From: Clostridium neonatale
GTDB lineage: Bacteria > Bacillota > Clostridia > Clostridiales > Clostridiaceae
Length of the DNA stretch: 64,000 nucleotides
Reading direction: 5' to 3'
Assembly (NCBI RefSeq): GCF_001458595.1
Contig: NZ_LN890328.1
Location: 2,667,288 to 2,731,287, forward strand
Shown here one piece after another: positions 1-7,573 of the stretch. The notes beneath the pieces are model-generated. The model was not told where the DNA came from and made no database searches. It was given only the letters and a program-made list of their open reading frames with translations. Position 1 is the first letter of the stretch; each line of letters begins with the position of its first letter. A program made the translations under genes and the position numbers.

Positions 1-583
1 CATTGTTATCTGGAGTTTCTGTTGTTCCATTATCTCCGTTTGATCCTCCATTGTTATCTGGAGTTTCTGTTGTTCCATTATCTCCGTTTGATCCTCCATT
101 GTTATCTGGAGTTTCTGTTGTTCCATTATCTCCGTTTGATATTAAATTTCCGTTGCAATCAAATTCTTTTGAAGCATTTGGAATTTTATTTCCTACCGCT
201 TGCCCATTCTTAGCAAATCTATATGTTGTTCCATTTATTCTAACTCTACCTGTTTGCATTACGCCTGATTTATTAAAGTAATATGTTTTTCCATCAATTT
301 TTATTACGCCAGTTTGGATTACACCTTTACTATCTGCAAAATACCATTTGCCTCTACTTTTTATCCATCCAGTCTTAACTTTACCATTTTCCTTATAGCA
401 CAGCCTGCCATTATTTTTAGCAAATCCATTTGTGCTACTTACCTCATTAGTAGTTTGAGTAATCTCATTTCCTTGTGAAGTTGAAATATTTCCTTGTGCA
501 GATACTCCTAATGGGTTTGATGCTATTATTGTAGCTGCAATCGCTACCCCACTTATACTTTTTAAAATAAAAGATCTCTTCAT
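1..583 (-). CDS. Secreted cell-wall-binding repeat protein (N-terminal part, cut by window edge)
   Basis: The reading frame starts at the ATG at 583 (minus) and stays open to position 1, so only the first ~194 residues are visible. It opens with a signal peptide (MKRSFILKSISGVAIAA..., likely cut after VSA near residue 29), a short Ser/Thr/Asn-rich stretch, then about three 20-residue aromatic/Gly repeats of the choline/cell-wall-binding type (for example GWIKSRGKWYFADSKGV, then ING/YRF units). After these comes a 16-residue unit SNGDNGTTETPDNNGG, repeated almost three times and encoded by an exact 48-bp tandem repeat at 1-140. A purine-rich RBS (AAGGAG) lies just upstream. The cell-wall-binding repeats suggest anchoring to wall polymer; the catalytic or adhesive part, if any, lies outside the window. 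Repeat copy number is likely variable. Confidence 0.85.
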   Translation of the reverse strand, partial: MKRSFILKSISGVAIAATIIASNPLGVSAQGNISTSQGNEITQTTNEVSSTNGFAKNNGRLCYKENGKVKTGWIKSRGKWYFADSKGVIQTGVIKIDGKTYYFNKSGVMQTGRVRINGTTYRFAKNGQAVGNKIPNASKEFDCNGNLISNGDNGTTETPDNNGGSNGDNGTTETPDNNGGSNGDNGTTETPDNN

Positions 584-998
584 TAGTTTTTCTCCTTTTC
601 TTTTTTATTTGGTTAATCATAACAATTATCTTTTCTTATCTTTTATAAGATTCTTTATCATTTATTCAAATTATTACAAGCAACCTTTGCACTTATGGTA
701 ACATACATTTCGTCATTTCGATTTTGTTCGACATTTGTTCTCATGCTATAAGATAAAGATATTTTAATATAACTCAAAAATACTATAAAAAACATGCATT
801 TTACTATATGATATCCCTCTATATCCCATATAGTAAGGGCTAACCCCTATTATTTTTTTCTAAATCTATATATGCTTATATACTTTTTTAATAATTTTCA
901 GATCTTAAAAATTGCTAAGCTAATCACAATCTTCTTTGTTACAATTCAGCTTTTAATTCATATAATAGGAATTGGAAATTAATAAATATGGAGTAAGT
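584..998. other. Intergenic region, no gene seen
   Basis: This is the divergent upstream region between the wall-binding protein (minus) and the PHP gene (plus). It is very A+T-rich and must hold both promoters. I see no ORF with an RBS, no hairpin terminator and no riboswitch motif here. Confidence 0.5.
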
Positions 999-1691
999 AT
1001 GTATAAAAAAGGCGATTTTCATATTCATTCAACTTATTCTGATGGAAAATGTACACCTACTCAAATAATAGATATAGCTAAAAGACATGGTGTTGATATA
1101 ATTTCAATAACAGATCATAATTGTACAAATGGAATATCAGAAAGCATAAAACATGGTAAAGAGATTGGGATAAAGGTTATACCTGGTGTTGAAGTATCTA
1201 CTAGATATAATAGAACACGCGTACACATTTTGGGATACTTCAATGGTGAAATCTTCAATGACAGAACATTAATAAAATGCTTAAAATGCATAAAAAATCA
1301 CAACATCTCAGAATTTAACAAAATATTAAAAAAGGAATTCTCAATTGCTTATAGAAGTGAAAACATCTGTGTTGAAAAAGGAATTGAATTACTTAGAGCT
1401 TTTGGTGCTACAGTAATTTTAGCTCATCCTGTTTTACTACCACGAAATCAATTTGAAGAGATAATCAAATTAGGTTTTGATGGATTAGAGGCAAAATATT
1501 TTAGTAATACAGAAAGAGAGACTGAATTTTTTATAAATTATGCCAATGAAAATAATATGATTTATACTGCCGGATCTGATTTTCATAGAAATAATGAATT
1601 ATATAGAGCTCATGGTCTTATTGGTGATGCTTATTTAGATGAAAAAGAAATTCAGATTTTTCTTAATCATCTAGAAAAAAACGCTATTTAA
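999..1691 (+). CDS. PHP-domain metal-dependent phosphoesterase
   Basis: A 230-residue protein with the PHP (polymerase and histidinol phosphatase) signature motifs: DFHIHSTYSDG at the N-terminus (HxH metal ligands), ITDHN, a central LAHPVLL and a C-terminal GSDFHR. These are the metal-binding clusters of the stand-alone YciV/TrpH-like family, whose members hydrolyse phosphate esters such as nucleoside 3',5'-bisphosphates or short oligoribonucleotides. I chose the ATG at 999, with GGAG five bases upstream, over an in-frame TTG at 972. It stands alone, converging on recQ across a shared terminator. The substrate is not evident from sequence. Confidence 0.85.
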   Translation: MYKKGDFHIHSTYSDGKCTPTQIIDIAKRHGVDIISITDHNCTNGISESIKHGKEIGIKVIPGVEVSTRYNRTRVHILGYFNGEIFNDRTLIKCLKCIKNHNISEFNKILKKEFSIAYRSENICVEKGIELLRAFGATVILAHPVLLPRNQFEEIIKLGFDGLEAKYFSNTERETEFFINYANENNMIYTAGSDFHRNNELYRAHGLIGDAYLDEKEIQIFLNHLEKNAI

Positions 1692-1735
1692 CTAACATTC
1701 TCATAGATTCACTGTAATCTAATTTCCTGAATAAC

Positions 1736-1799
1736 AAAAAATATTGATGATTATGCCTAATTAAAAATCCTTAATTTGGTATAATCATCAATATTCTCT
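1736..1799. terminator. Bidirectional terminator between PHP gene and recQ
   Basis: A 15-bp perfect stem (1740-1754 with 1781-1795) is flanked on the left by an A-run, which becomes a T-run downstream of recQ on the minus strand. The T-rich right flank serves the plus strand less well. It sits directly between two convergent stop codons. Confidence 0.75.
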
Positions 1800-3562
1800 T
1801 AATACTTTTCTATTATTTTCAATATCTCATCGCCATATGCTTCTACCTTTTTACTTCCCACGCCTCTTATTTCCAATAATTCTTCTTTATCTTTAGGTAT
1901 ATTATTAACAATTTCAATTAAACTTGAATCTGAAAAAATAATATACGGTCTAATTCTTTCTTTATATGCTTTTTCTTTTCGCCATTTTTTAAGGTCTTCA
2001 AATAATTCTTTATTAAGAATAGTTTCTTCTTTATCCAAAATTTTAAATACTACATTTTCCTGACTTTTAAGTACTTTATACGAACGTGCATTTAATTTAA
2101 GCATGGAATAAGTTCCTTCTTTTAAATCTACATATCCTTCATTTAGAAGACTTTTAATTAAATCTTTTATAAAAGAATTTCCATATTCCTTCATTATTCC
2201 ATATGTAGTTACTTTATCTAAATTATTTTGAATTATTTTAGGTCCTTTAAATCCCTTTAAAATATCAACTAAAACCGATATTCCATATTTTTCTCTCGTT
2301 CTAAATACAGTTGATAAAATCATTTGACTTTCTTTTGTAAAATCTTTGAGTTCATCATCATTTAAACAATTGCTGCAGTTATTACAATAACTTACTATTC
2401 TTTTATTCCCAAAGTAATTTAATATGTATTTTCTAAAACATTCATGATAATTACAGTAATCTATCATAGATTGAAACTTTTTAAGTTGAATAGATAATCT
2501 ACTCAAAGCTGAACTTTTATTTATTATATACTCTATTCTACTTAAATCACTTTCGCTGTAGAAAAGATAACAATCACATTGCTCTCCATCTCTCCCACCT
2601 CTACCAATTTCCTGATAATAGTTTTCTATATTTTGTGGAATGGTGAAATGAACTATGAATCTTATATTTGATTTATCAATCCCCATTCCAAATGCAGTTG
2701 TAGCAATTATTATATTGTATCTTTCGTACAAAAATCCTTCTTGATACTCTTCCTTTTCTTCATCACTAAGTCCGCCATGATATTTACCCACGCTATACCC
2801 TAGTTCTTTTAAATAATAATATAAACTATCAACTTCTTTTCTCGCAGCACAATAAACTATACCTGATTGTTCATCATGAGCTCTTATAATATCTTTCACT
2901 TCTTCAAGCTTATCAATCTCTTTAAATACAGAAATATTTAAATTTTCCCTATTAATATCACCTATGTACATATAAGGGTTATTTAATCCTAGAAGCTTAA
3001 TTGAATCCATCCTTACTTCATCTGTTGCAGTTGCAGTAAATGCTGAAATTACTGGTTTTGTTTTCAATATCTTATAGAATTCAGAAATTTGTAAATAACT
3101 TTTTCTAAAATCATGTCCCCATTGTGATACGCAATGGGCTTCATCTATAGCAATCTGGCATATATCCAGGTCTTTTACCATATCTTTAAATATTTTAGAT
3201 TCTAATCTTTCTGGGGCCACATAAATAATTTTGTATCCCCCAAGGCTTGCTTCTATTAATATATTTTTAATATTTTCCATTGTTTGAGTACTATTTATAT
3301 ATGCACTTTTTACTCCAAGCTCAGTTAAATTATCAACTTGATCTTTCATTAGAGATATTAATGGAGAAATTACAATTGTTATTCCGCTAAGTATAATTGC
3401 TGGTATCTGATAACAAACTGATTTTCCTGCTCCAGTTGGCATAAGACAGAATGTATCTTCTTTGTTTAATATACTGTTTATTATTTCAAACTGTCCACGT
3501 CTTAAAGTGCTATATCCATAATACTTCTTTAAAACATAAAATATCTTTTCTTTATTATCCAC
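1799..3562 (-). CDS. recQ: ATP-dependent DNA helicase RecQ
   Basis: A 587-residue superfamily-2 DNA helicase that unwinds 3'-tailed DNA in recombination and repair. Visible motifs: Walker A MPTGAGKS (41-48), DEAH (140-143) followed by CVSQWGHDFR, the motif III-like SAFTATAT, motif VI QEIGRGGRDG, then the RecQ-C-terminal zinc cluster (a Cys followed by a CNNCSNC pair cluster near 390-410) and a C-terminal HRDC-like segment (about 510-587, ending with a helix-hairpin-like IRGVGSKKVEAYG). The length fits the RecQ family. It appears monocistronic: the gene upstream (ECF S-component) ends more than 130 bp away behind a hairpin. Confidence 0.95.
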   Translation of the reverse strand: MDNKEKIFYVLKKYYGYSTLRRGQFEIINSILNKEDTFCLMPTGAGKSVCYQIPAIILSGITIVISPLISLMKDQVDNLTELGVKSAYINSTQTMENIKNILIEASLGGYKIIYVAPERLESKIFKDMVKDLDICQIAIDEAHCVSQWGHDFRKSYLQISEFYKILKTKPVISAFTATATDEVRMDSIKLLGLNNPYMYIGDINRENLNISVFKEIDKLEEVKDIIRAHDEQSGIVYCAARKEVDSLYYYLKELGYSVGKYHGGLSDEEKEEYQEGFLYERYNIIIATTAFGMGIDKSNIRFIVHFTIPQNIENYYQEIGRGGRDGEQCDCYLFYSESDLSRIEYIINKSSALSRLSIQLKKFQSMIDYCNYHECFRKYILNYFGNKRIVSYCNNCSNCLNDDELKDFTKESQMILSTVFRTREKYGISVLVDILKGFKGPKIIQNNLDKVTTYGIMKEYGNSFIKDLIKSLLNEGYVDLKEGTYSMLKLNARSYKVLKSQENVVFKILDKEETILNKELFEDLKKWRKEKAYKERIRPYIIFSDSSLIEIVNNIPKDKEELLEIRGVGSKKVEAYGDEILKIIEKY

Positions 3563-3610
3563 ACCATTCTCCTCCCTAATAATATTAATTATCTAATTTA
3601 TGTAAACAGA

Positions 3611-3641
3611 AAGTGGCACCATTTTAACTGTTATGCCACTT
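3611..3641 (-). terminator. Hairpin downstream of the ECF gene
   Basis: An 8-bp stem (3611-3618 with 3634-3641) with a 15-nt loop follows the ECF S-component gene on the minus strand, and the downstream flank is T-rich but interrupted. It is a probable weak terminator. It could also be a regulatory hairpin in front of recQ. Confidence 0.45.
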
Positions 3642-3700
3642 AATAATAATACTATAATAATTTCCAATAATAAATAAATTATAAATATTTTATGTTATTT

Positions 3701-4219
3701 TTAGAATTCTCCAGTATAAAAATATTTTTTATTTAGCCTATTTAATAATTTAAATATTCTTTCTCCTAAAAATAGCATTATAAAATAATTTCCTGTTCCG
3801 TGTACAATATCATATGGAATTCCTGAAATCCAATATCCAATCCCCGAATTTATTCCAGTAAATATAAATACAGGAATAGCATATAATGCACCAAATATTA
3901 ATCCAAAAATCCCCGAATAAATTGATAATAATAAATATCTCTCTTTAATTTTATTTCTTATTAAATATGTAATCATACTCAATGATGGCCATATTATTAA
4001 GTAACCAAACCACCATGTTCCAAATCCATATATAAGTCCCATCATCATTACAAAAATCACTACTATATACATCGATTTCTTCTCATAAATTAAAGAATAT
4101 AATATTATCAATAAGCTTACAGTTTCAACATTTGGAATAAAACTTAACGATACCTGAGATATAGTTAAAATTGCAGCTAATACTCCAAATAAGATTAATT
4201 CTTTTACAGAACACTTCAT
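3701..4219 (-). CDS. ECF transporter S component (substrate unknown)
   Basis: A 172-residue, very hydrophobic protein with about five or six membrane segments and the small size and layout of an energy-coupling-factor substrate-binding (S) subunit. It would dock on a shared EcfT/EcfA module, which is not in this window. The gene begins four bases after the stop of the DUF4430 gene, so the two are co-transcribed. ECF S-components paired with DUF4430 lipoprotein-like partners are common in clostridia. DUF4430 resembles the C-terminal domain of transcobalamin, so a corrinoid or related cofactor is a reasonable guess, but no cobalamin riboswitch lies upstream. Confidence 0.7.
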   Translation of the reverse strand: MKCSVKELILFGVLAAILTISQVSLSFIPNVETVSLLIILYSLIYEKKSMYIVVIFVMMMGLIYGFGTWWFGYLIIWPSLSMITYLIRNKIKERYLLLSIYSGIFGLIFGALYAIPVFIFTGINSGIGYWISGIPYDIVHGTGNYFIMLFLGERIFKLLNRLNKKYFYTGEF

Positions 4220-4223
4220 TGTT

Positions 4224-4634
4224 TTACCATCCTGTTGTTAATATAAATTCTACCGTGTCACCATCATTTATCATTACATCATCAATACCTGTTGAAGAAC
4301 TTTCACCATTAACAACTAAATTCCACCATTCTTGTTTTGATTCATCTGCTTTTCTTCCATTAACTTCAGTTACAAATCTTCCATATGAACCATTTTCAGA
4401 TTCTATAAGTTTTCTCTTATCTAAATCTTCTCCAAGTGATTTTTCTTTTGTTGTAACATCAAATTCTTCACTAAAAGTTTTATCAGAATCTGTAACAATT
4501 ATTTTATATTCTTTAATTCCATCTACTGCTTTACTATTTATATAAAATTTATATCCTGCAAAACCAAATACAGCTATAAGTAAGACAATAATTGAAACTA
4601 TAAATTTCTTATTTTTTAAAATTGTATTTTTCAT
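4224..4634 (-). CDS. DUF4430 (transcobalamin-like) membrane-anchored protein
   Basis: A 136-residue protein. An N-terminal membrane anchor or signal segment (about 10-30, rich in Ile/Val/Leu) precedes a small extracytoplasmic beta domain that ends in ...NDGDTVEFILTTGW, the typical ending of DUF4430 domains. The WWNLVVNGE segment is the other family hallmark. There is no lipobox Cys, so it is probably held by the uncleaved N-terminal helix. It is the first gene of a two-gene unit with the ECF S-component and is likely an accessory ligand-binding protein for that importer. A good RBS (GGAGGAG) precedes the ATG. Confidence 0.75.
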   Translation of the reverse strand: MKNTILKNKKFIVSIIVLLIAVFGFAGYKFYINSKAVDGIKEYKIIVTDSDKTFSEEFDVTTKEKSLGEDLDKRKLIESENGSYGRFVTEVNGRKADESKQEWWNLVVNGESSSTGIDDVMINDGDTVEFILTTGW

Positions 4635-4672
4635 CTTCTCCTCCTTGATATTTTAATACCTTAAGTATATAC

Positions 4673-4698
4673 CATATGTTTCATTTCTAAAACATATG
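4673..4698. promoter_or_regulatory. Operator-like inverted repeat upstream of DUF4430 gene
   Basis: Nine-base arms (CATATGTTT and its complement) separated by 8 nt lie about 40-65 bp upstream of the DUF4430 start, where a promoter is expected. There is no T-run, so an operator is more likely than a terminator. The regulator is unknown. Confidence 0.3.
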
Positions 4699-4862
4699 AT
4701 TTTAAATATATAAATATCTAATATTTATAACAATTATTAAGCATCTCATGCAAATCAATTTCCTGTTTAGTACATTCCTGCCATAATAATACTAAAATAT
4801 AATATATAAGAAGGACTTCCTTTGAAAATTTTTAATTATATGCGCTTACAAAAATATATAAA

Positions 4863-5286
4863 ATGTATTATACCTTTAATAATATTTTTTTATTTAATGT
4901 AACGTTACCACTTCTAATTGCATCTTGCACAATAATTAGCATTATTAATATTTGTAAAATAAATTCTTATAATTGTAACAATATTTCAAATAGTTTATTT
5001 ACTCTAAAATCTTCTAACAATAATAGATATCTTATTCTTTTAATGTGGTTCTTTTTTGGGGAGATTGTTTTAGAAAATGATCTTTACACAAAGGATTTAC
5101 CTAACGGTCCATTTACTTTTATTTGTAATTTTTTCCTTTTATGATAAGGCATTCTCTCCCGAAATGATATTATTTTATATAGTTGTATGTATTGCTATTT
5201 TTCTTGAAATTTATGTATATAAAAATAATAAACCTTTAATATATGAGGATGGCTTATTTAAAAATTTATATTTTTTAAATTTTTAA
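4863..5286 (+). pseudogene. Decayed small membrane protein gene (two overlapping frames)
   Basis: Two adjacent, hydrophobic reading frames overlap: 4863-5144 (93 aa) and 5077-5286 (69 aa). Neither has a convincing RBS. The second continues with a membrane segment followed by a charged YKNNKPLIYEDGLF motif, as in small two- to four-helix membrane proteins with a C-terminal PH-like tail. In a third frame, a short hydrophobic start (MRLQKYIKCIIPL...) precedes them. The pattern fits one gene broken by at least one frameshift and truncated next to the inverted-repeat element. I cannot name a family. Two unrelated chance ORFs remain possible. Confidence 0.35.
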
Positions 5287-5326
5287 CTTGGTTAATTAAC
5301 TATTCCTTAATTTAAAAATGTATTTA

Positions 5327-5681
5327 TGCATAGCAACATAATACCGATACTCTGAATTTAGATGAAACAAAGAAATAAAGCTCTTATGTTGGCGGTGTCT
5401 TGCATTCGAAAATGAAGCTTTAGAATTCTTCATGTAGACTTGTTCCACAATTGTTTGTCTAAGGTATATTAAAGGAAACATCTTCATCGGTAGATGAAGA
5501 TGGGCTATACTGCTAAGTTCGTACCTCACTAAGCATTATATGCCTTGGAGCAAACATTTGTGGATACAAGTCTACATGTTTGAATTCTTAGCTTCATTTT
5601 TGTAGCAAGCGAGCCACACATAAGAGCTTTATTTCGGTTATTTCACTCTAAACTTTGTACGTCCCTTATTTATTCTATGCA
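5327..5681. repeat. 355-bp inverted-repeat (MITE-like) element
   Basis: Long imperfect inverted arms of about 137 bp (5327-5464 and 5544-5681) can fold into one hairpin. The outer ends are TGCATAG/CTATGCA. Perfect or near-perfect blocks include GAAATAAAGCTCTTA with its complement at 5621-5635, GAATTC, and CATGTAGACTTGT. The loop of the giant hairpin is occupied by one copy of the two-hairpin element described separately. There is no transposase and no credible gene inside; a 77-codon minus-strand ORF across it merely follows the repeat. It looks like a non-autonomous mobile element or a large structured RNA locus. Confidence 0.7.
5475..5544 (+). repeat. Two-hairpin repeat element, copy A
   Basis: GGAAA is followed by hairpin 1 (10-bp stem 5479-5488/5493-5502, loop GGTA), then hairpin 2. 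The outer stem GGC-TATA (5503-5509) pairs with TATA-t-GCC (5537-5544). Inside it are TGCT/AGCA, an A/A mismatch, AGT/ACT and the loop TCGTACCTC. The same layout, with different stem sequences, recurs at 47785-47857, 47860-47932 and 56781-56851. Confidence 0.75.
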
Positions 5682-5704
5682 TTATTAGATTTCCAAAATT
5701 AATT

Positions 5705-6340
5705 TTATTTTTTAATTTTATTAAATTCATCCTTAATTTCTTTAGCAGCCTTTTTTATATCTTTTTGTGCTATTATTGCTGAAATTATAGCAACTCCATC
5801 AATATTTATGTCTTTAAAATCTTTTATTCTTTCTTTATTAACTCCGCCAATAACAACCATTGGAAGTTTAACATTATCTCTTATTTTTCTGACTTCCTCC
5901 ATTGTTACTGCTGTTGCATCTTTTTTACTTCCTGTGACATAAACCGCCCCTACTCCTATATAGTCTGCTCCATCTTTTTCAGCTGTTAATGCTTCTTCAA
6001 GATTTCCTGCCGATACTCCAATTATTTTATCATTTCCTAATATATTTCTTACAATAGTCAATGGTAAATCACTTTGACCAACATGTACCCCAGCTGCATC
6101 AACTGCTTGTGCAATATCAAGTCTATCATTTATTAATAATGGTATATTATATTTATCAGTTATTTTTTTCACATTAACTGCTGTACTATAAAAATCAAGT
6201 GATGAACATTCTTTTTCTCTAAGCTGAATTAATGTACAGCCTCCCTTAATAGCTTCTTCAACTGCTTCTTCTAAAGTTTCCGTACTCATTAAGTCTCTAT
6301 CTGTTACAAGATATACACTATAATCAATATAAGGCTTCAT
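5705..6340 (-). CDS. thiE: Thiamin-phosphate synthase ThiE
   Basis: A 211-residue TIM-barrel enzyme that joins HMP-pyrophosphate and thiazole phosphate to give thiamin phosphate. Family motifs are visible: YLVTDR at the start, TLIQLREKE, a LLINDRLDIA block, GVHVGQSD, GAVYVTGSKKDA (phosphate-binding loop region) and VVIGGVN near the C-terminus. Length is typical. It is the last gene of the thi operon (after thiM), with a long 340-bp spacer before it containing hairpin repeats. The AGGAGGAA-like RBS is well placed. Confidence 0.95.
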   Translation of the reverse strand: MKPYIDYSVYLVTDRDLMSTETLEEAVEEAIKGGCTLIQLREKECSSLDFYSTAVNVKKITDKYNIPLLINDRLDIAQAVDAAGVHVGQSDLPLTIVRNILGNDKIIGVSAGNLEEALTAEKDGADYIGVGAVYVTGSKKDATAVTMEEVRKIRDNVKLPMVVIGGVNKERIKDFKDINIDGVAIISAIIAQKDIKKAAKEIKDEFNKIKK

Positions 6341-6680
6341 AAAATAAATTCCTCCTATAATAATAACAACTTCAATTAAATGATCAAAACTATATTAAGC
6401 TTATCAAAAATATAAATAAAGCTTGGCTCACATATGTTAGCAGATGAAACTATAATATAAAACCAAATATTTTGGTTTTTAACTTAAGAATATATATTCT
6501 TATATTCTTAAAAATTTGCTTATTTTATTAGAATTATATGGATTCTTTTTAATAATGAAACACCTACTCATATTCATTCGTAGGTGTAAGCGATTCACAC
6601 CAAATATAAAATTTGGGCTCTCTGCTTAAGAATTTGCTTATTTATTGAGCTTCAACTTATATAAATATTATTTTTAAACT
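6341..6680. repeat. thiM-thiE spacer with hairpins and a partial two-hairpin repeat
   Basis: No gene. It contains a hairpin of AAAACCAAA around a TAT loop (about 6460-6480), a dense run of TATATTCTTA-like motifs, and at 6560-6587 a perfect 8-bp hairpin (ACACCTAC/GTAGGTGT). That hairpin's 12-nt loop closely matches the loop of hairpin 1 in the repeats at 47785-47932. A GGGCTCT follows at about 6614, where those repeats have GGGCTATA, but the second hairpin is not conserved. Confidence 0.5.
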
Positions 6681-7511
6681 CTATAAAAAAGTTATTTTTC
6701 CTCTATCTTTAATTATCTCTGCTGTAAGATTACTTATTGCATCCATAATTCCAACATGAAAACTTCCAAGTCCTATATTTTTATTTTTTTCTTCTGAAAT
6801 TTCTCCACTTATACTCATAGATAGTACAGCTCCTACTGCTGCTATAAAATAATCATTCCCACTACCTGCATAAGCTCCACAAAGTGCACTTGTCATGCAT
6901 CCTGTTCCTGTGACACTTGCAAGCATTTTGCTTCCATTTGATAAAATTACACTTCTTTCACTATCTGAAACAACATCTTCTACACCTGTAATTGCAACTG
7001 TACAATTTAGTTTTTGTGCTAGATTTTTTGCTACATTAACTTTATCTTCATTAGTCATATTCATATCACTTTCAGATGCATCAACACCTTTAGTAACTGA
7101 ACTTATTCCACTTATGAATTTAATTTCAGATATATTTCCTCTTATAATATCCATCTTAACTTCTCTTAAAAGTCTTTGAGCTACACTATTCCTGTATGGT
7201 GCAACACCTGCACCTACTGGATCATATATTACTGGAATACCACATTCATTAGCTTTTTTACCTGCAATAATCATAGCTTCAACCATATCATCATTTATTA
7301 TTCCCATATTTAAAACTACAGCAGATGAAATAGATGCTATTGCTTCAACCTCTTTTGAAAAATCAGCCATTGTTGGTGATCCGCCAATAGCAAGTATTAT
7401 ATTTGCGCAGTCAGTTGCTGTAACATAATTAGTTATACTATGTACTAATGGCTTCTTTTTCTTAATATTTTCTAATAAATTTCCTACTTTATTTAAAATT
7501 TCACTGCTCAT
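6681..7511 (-). CDS. thiM: Hydroxyethylthiazole kinase ThiM
   Basis: A 276-residue ribokinase-like enzyme that phosphorylates 4-methyl-5-(2-hydroxyethyl)thiazole, the thiazole salvage step. Conserved pieces: PLVHSITNYVT near the N-terminus, GGSPTMAD, YDPVGAGVAPYR, a central RGNISEI, and VTGTGCMTSALCGAY with the catalytic Cys. It lies between thiC and thiE in the TPP-controlled operon. The thiazole-forming genes thiG/thiS/thiF/thiH are absent here, so this operon supplies the pyrimidine de novo and the thiazole by salvage, unless those genes lie elsewhere. Confidence 0.95.
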   Translation of the reverse strand: MSSEILNKVGNLLENIKKKKPLVHSITNYVTATDCANIILAIGGSPTMADFSKEVEAIASISSAVVLNMGIINDDMVEAMIIAGKKANECGIPVIYDPVGAGVAPYRNSVAQRLLREVKMDIIRGNISEIKFISGISSVTKGVDASESDMNMTNEDKVNVAKNLAQKLNCTVAITGVEDVVSDSERSVILSNGSKMLASVTGTGCMTSALCGAYAGSGNDYFIAAVGAVLSMSISGEISEEKNKNIGLGSFHVGIMDAISNLTAEIIKDRGKITFL

Positions 7512-7573
7512 TTAAAACCCTCCTTTTGACAGCTGACATCTGTAACCTTTACGCCTTAACTGTCAGCTCTCAA

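Noticed and set aside
972..998. TTG start for the PHP gene
   Set aside because: AGGA sits only one base before it; the ATG at 999 has a proper GGAG and matches the family N-terminus.
4635..4862. Cobalamin riboswitch upstream of the DUF4430/ECF pair
   Set aside because: No B12-box or aptamer core was found on either strand.
5296..5529. 77-codon minus-strand ORF
   Set aside because: It follows the inverted-repeat sequence, has no RBS and no protein-like composition.
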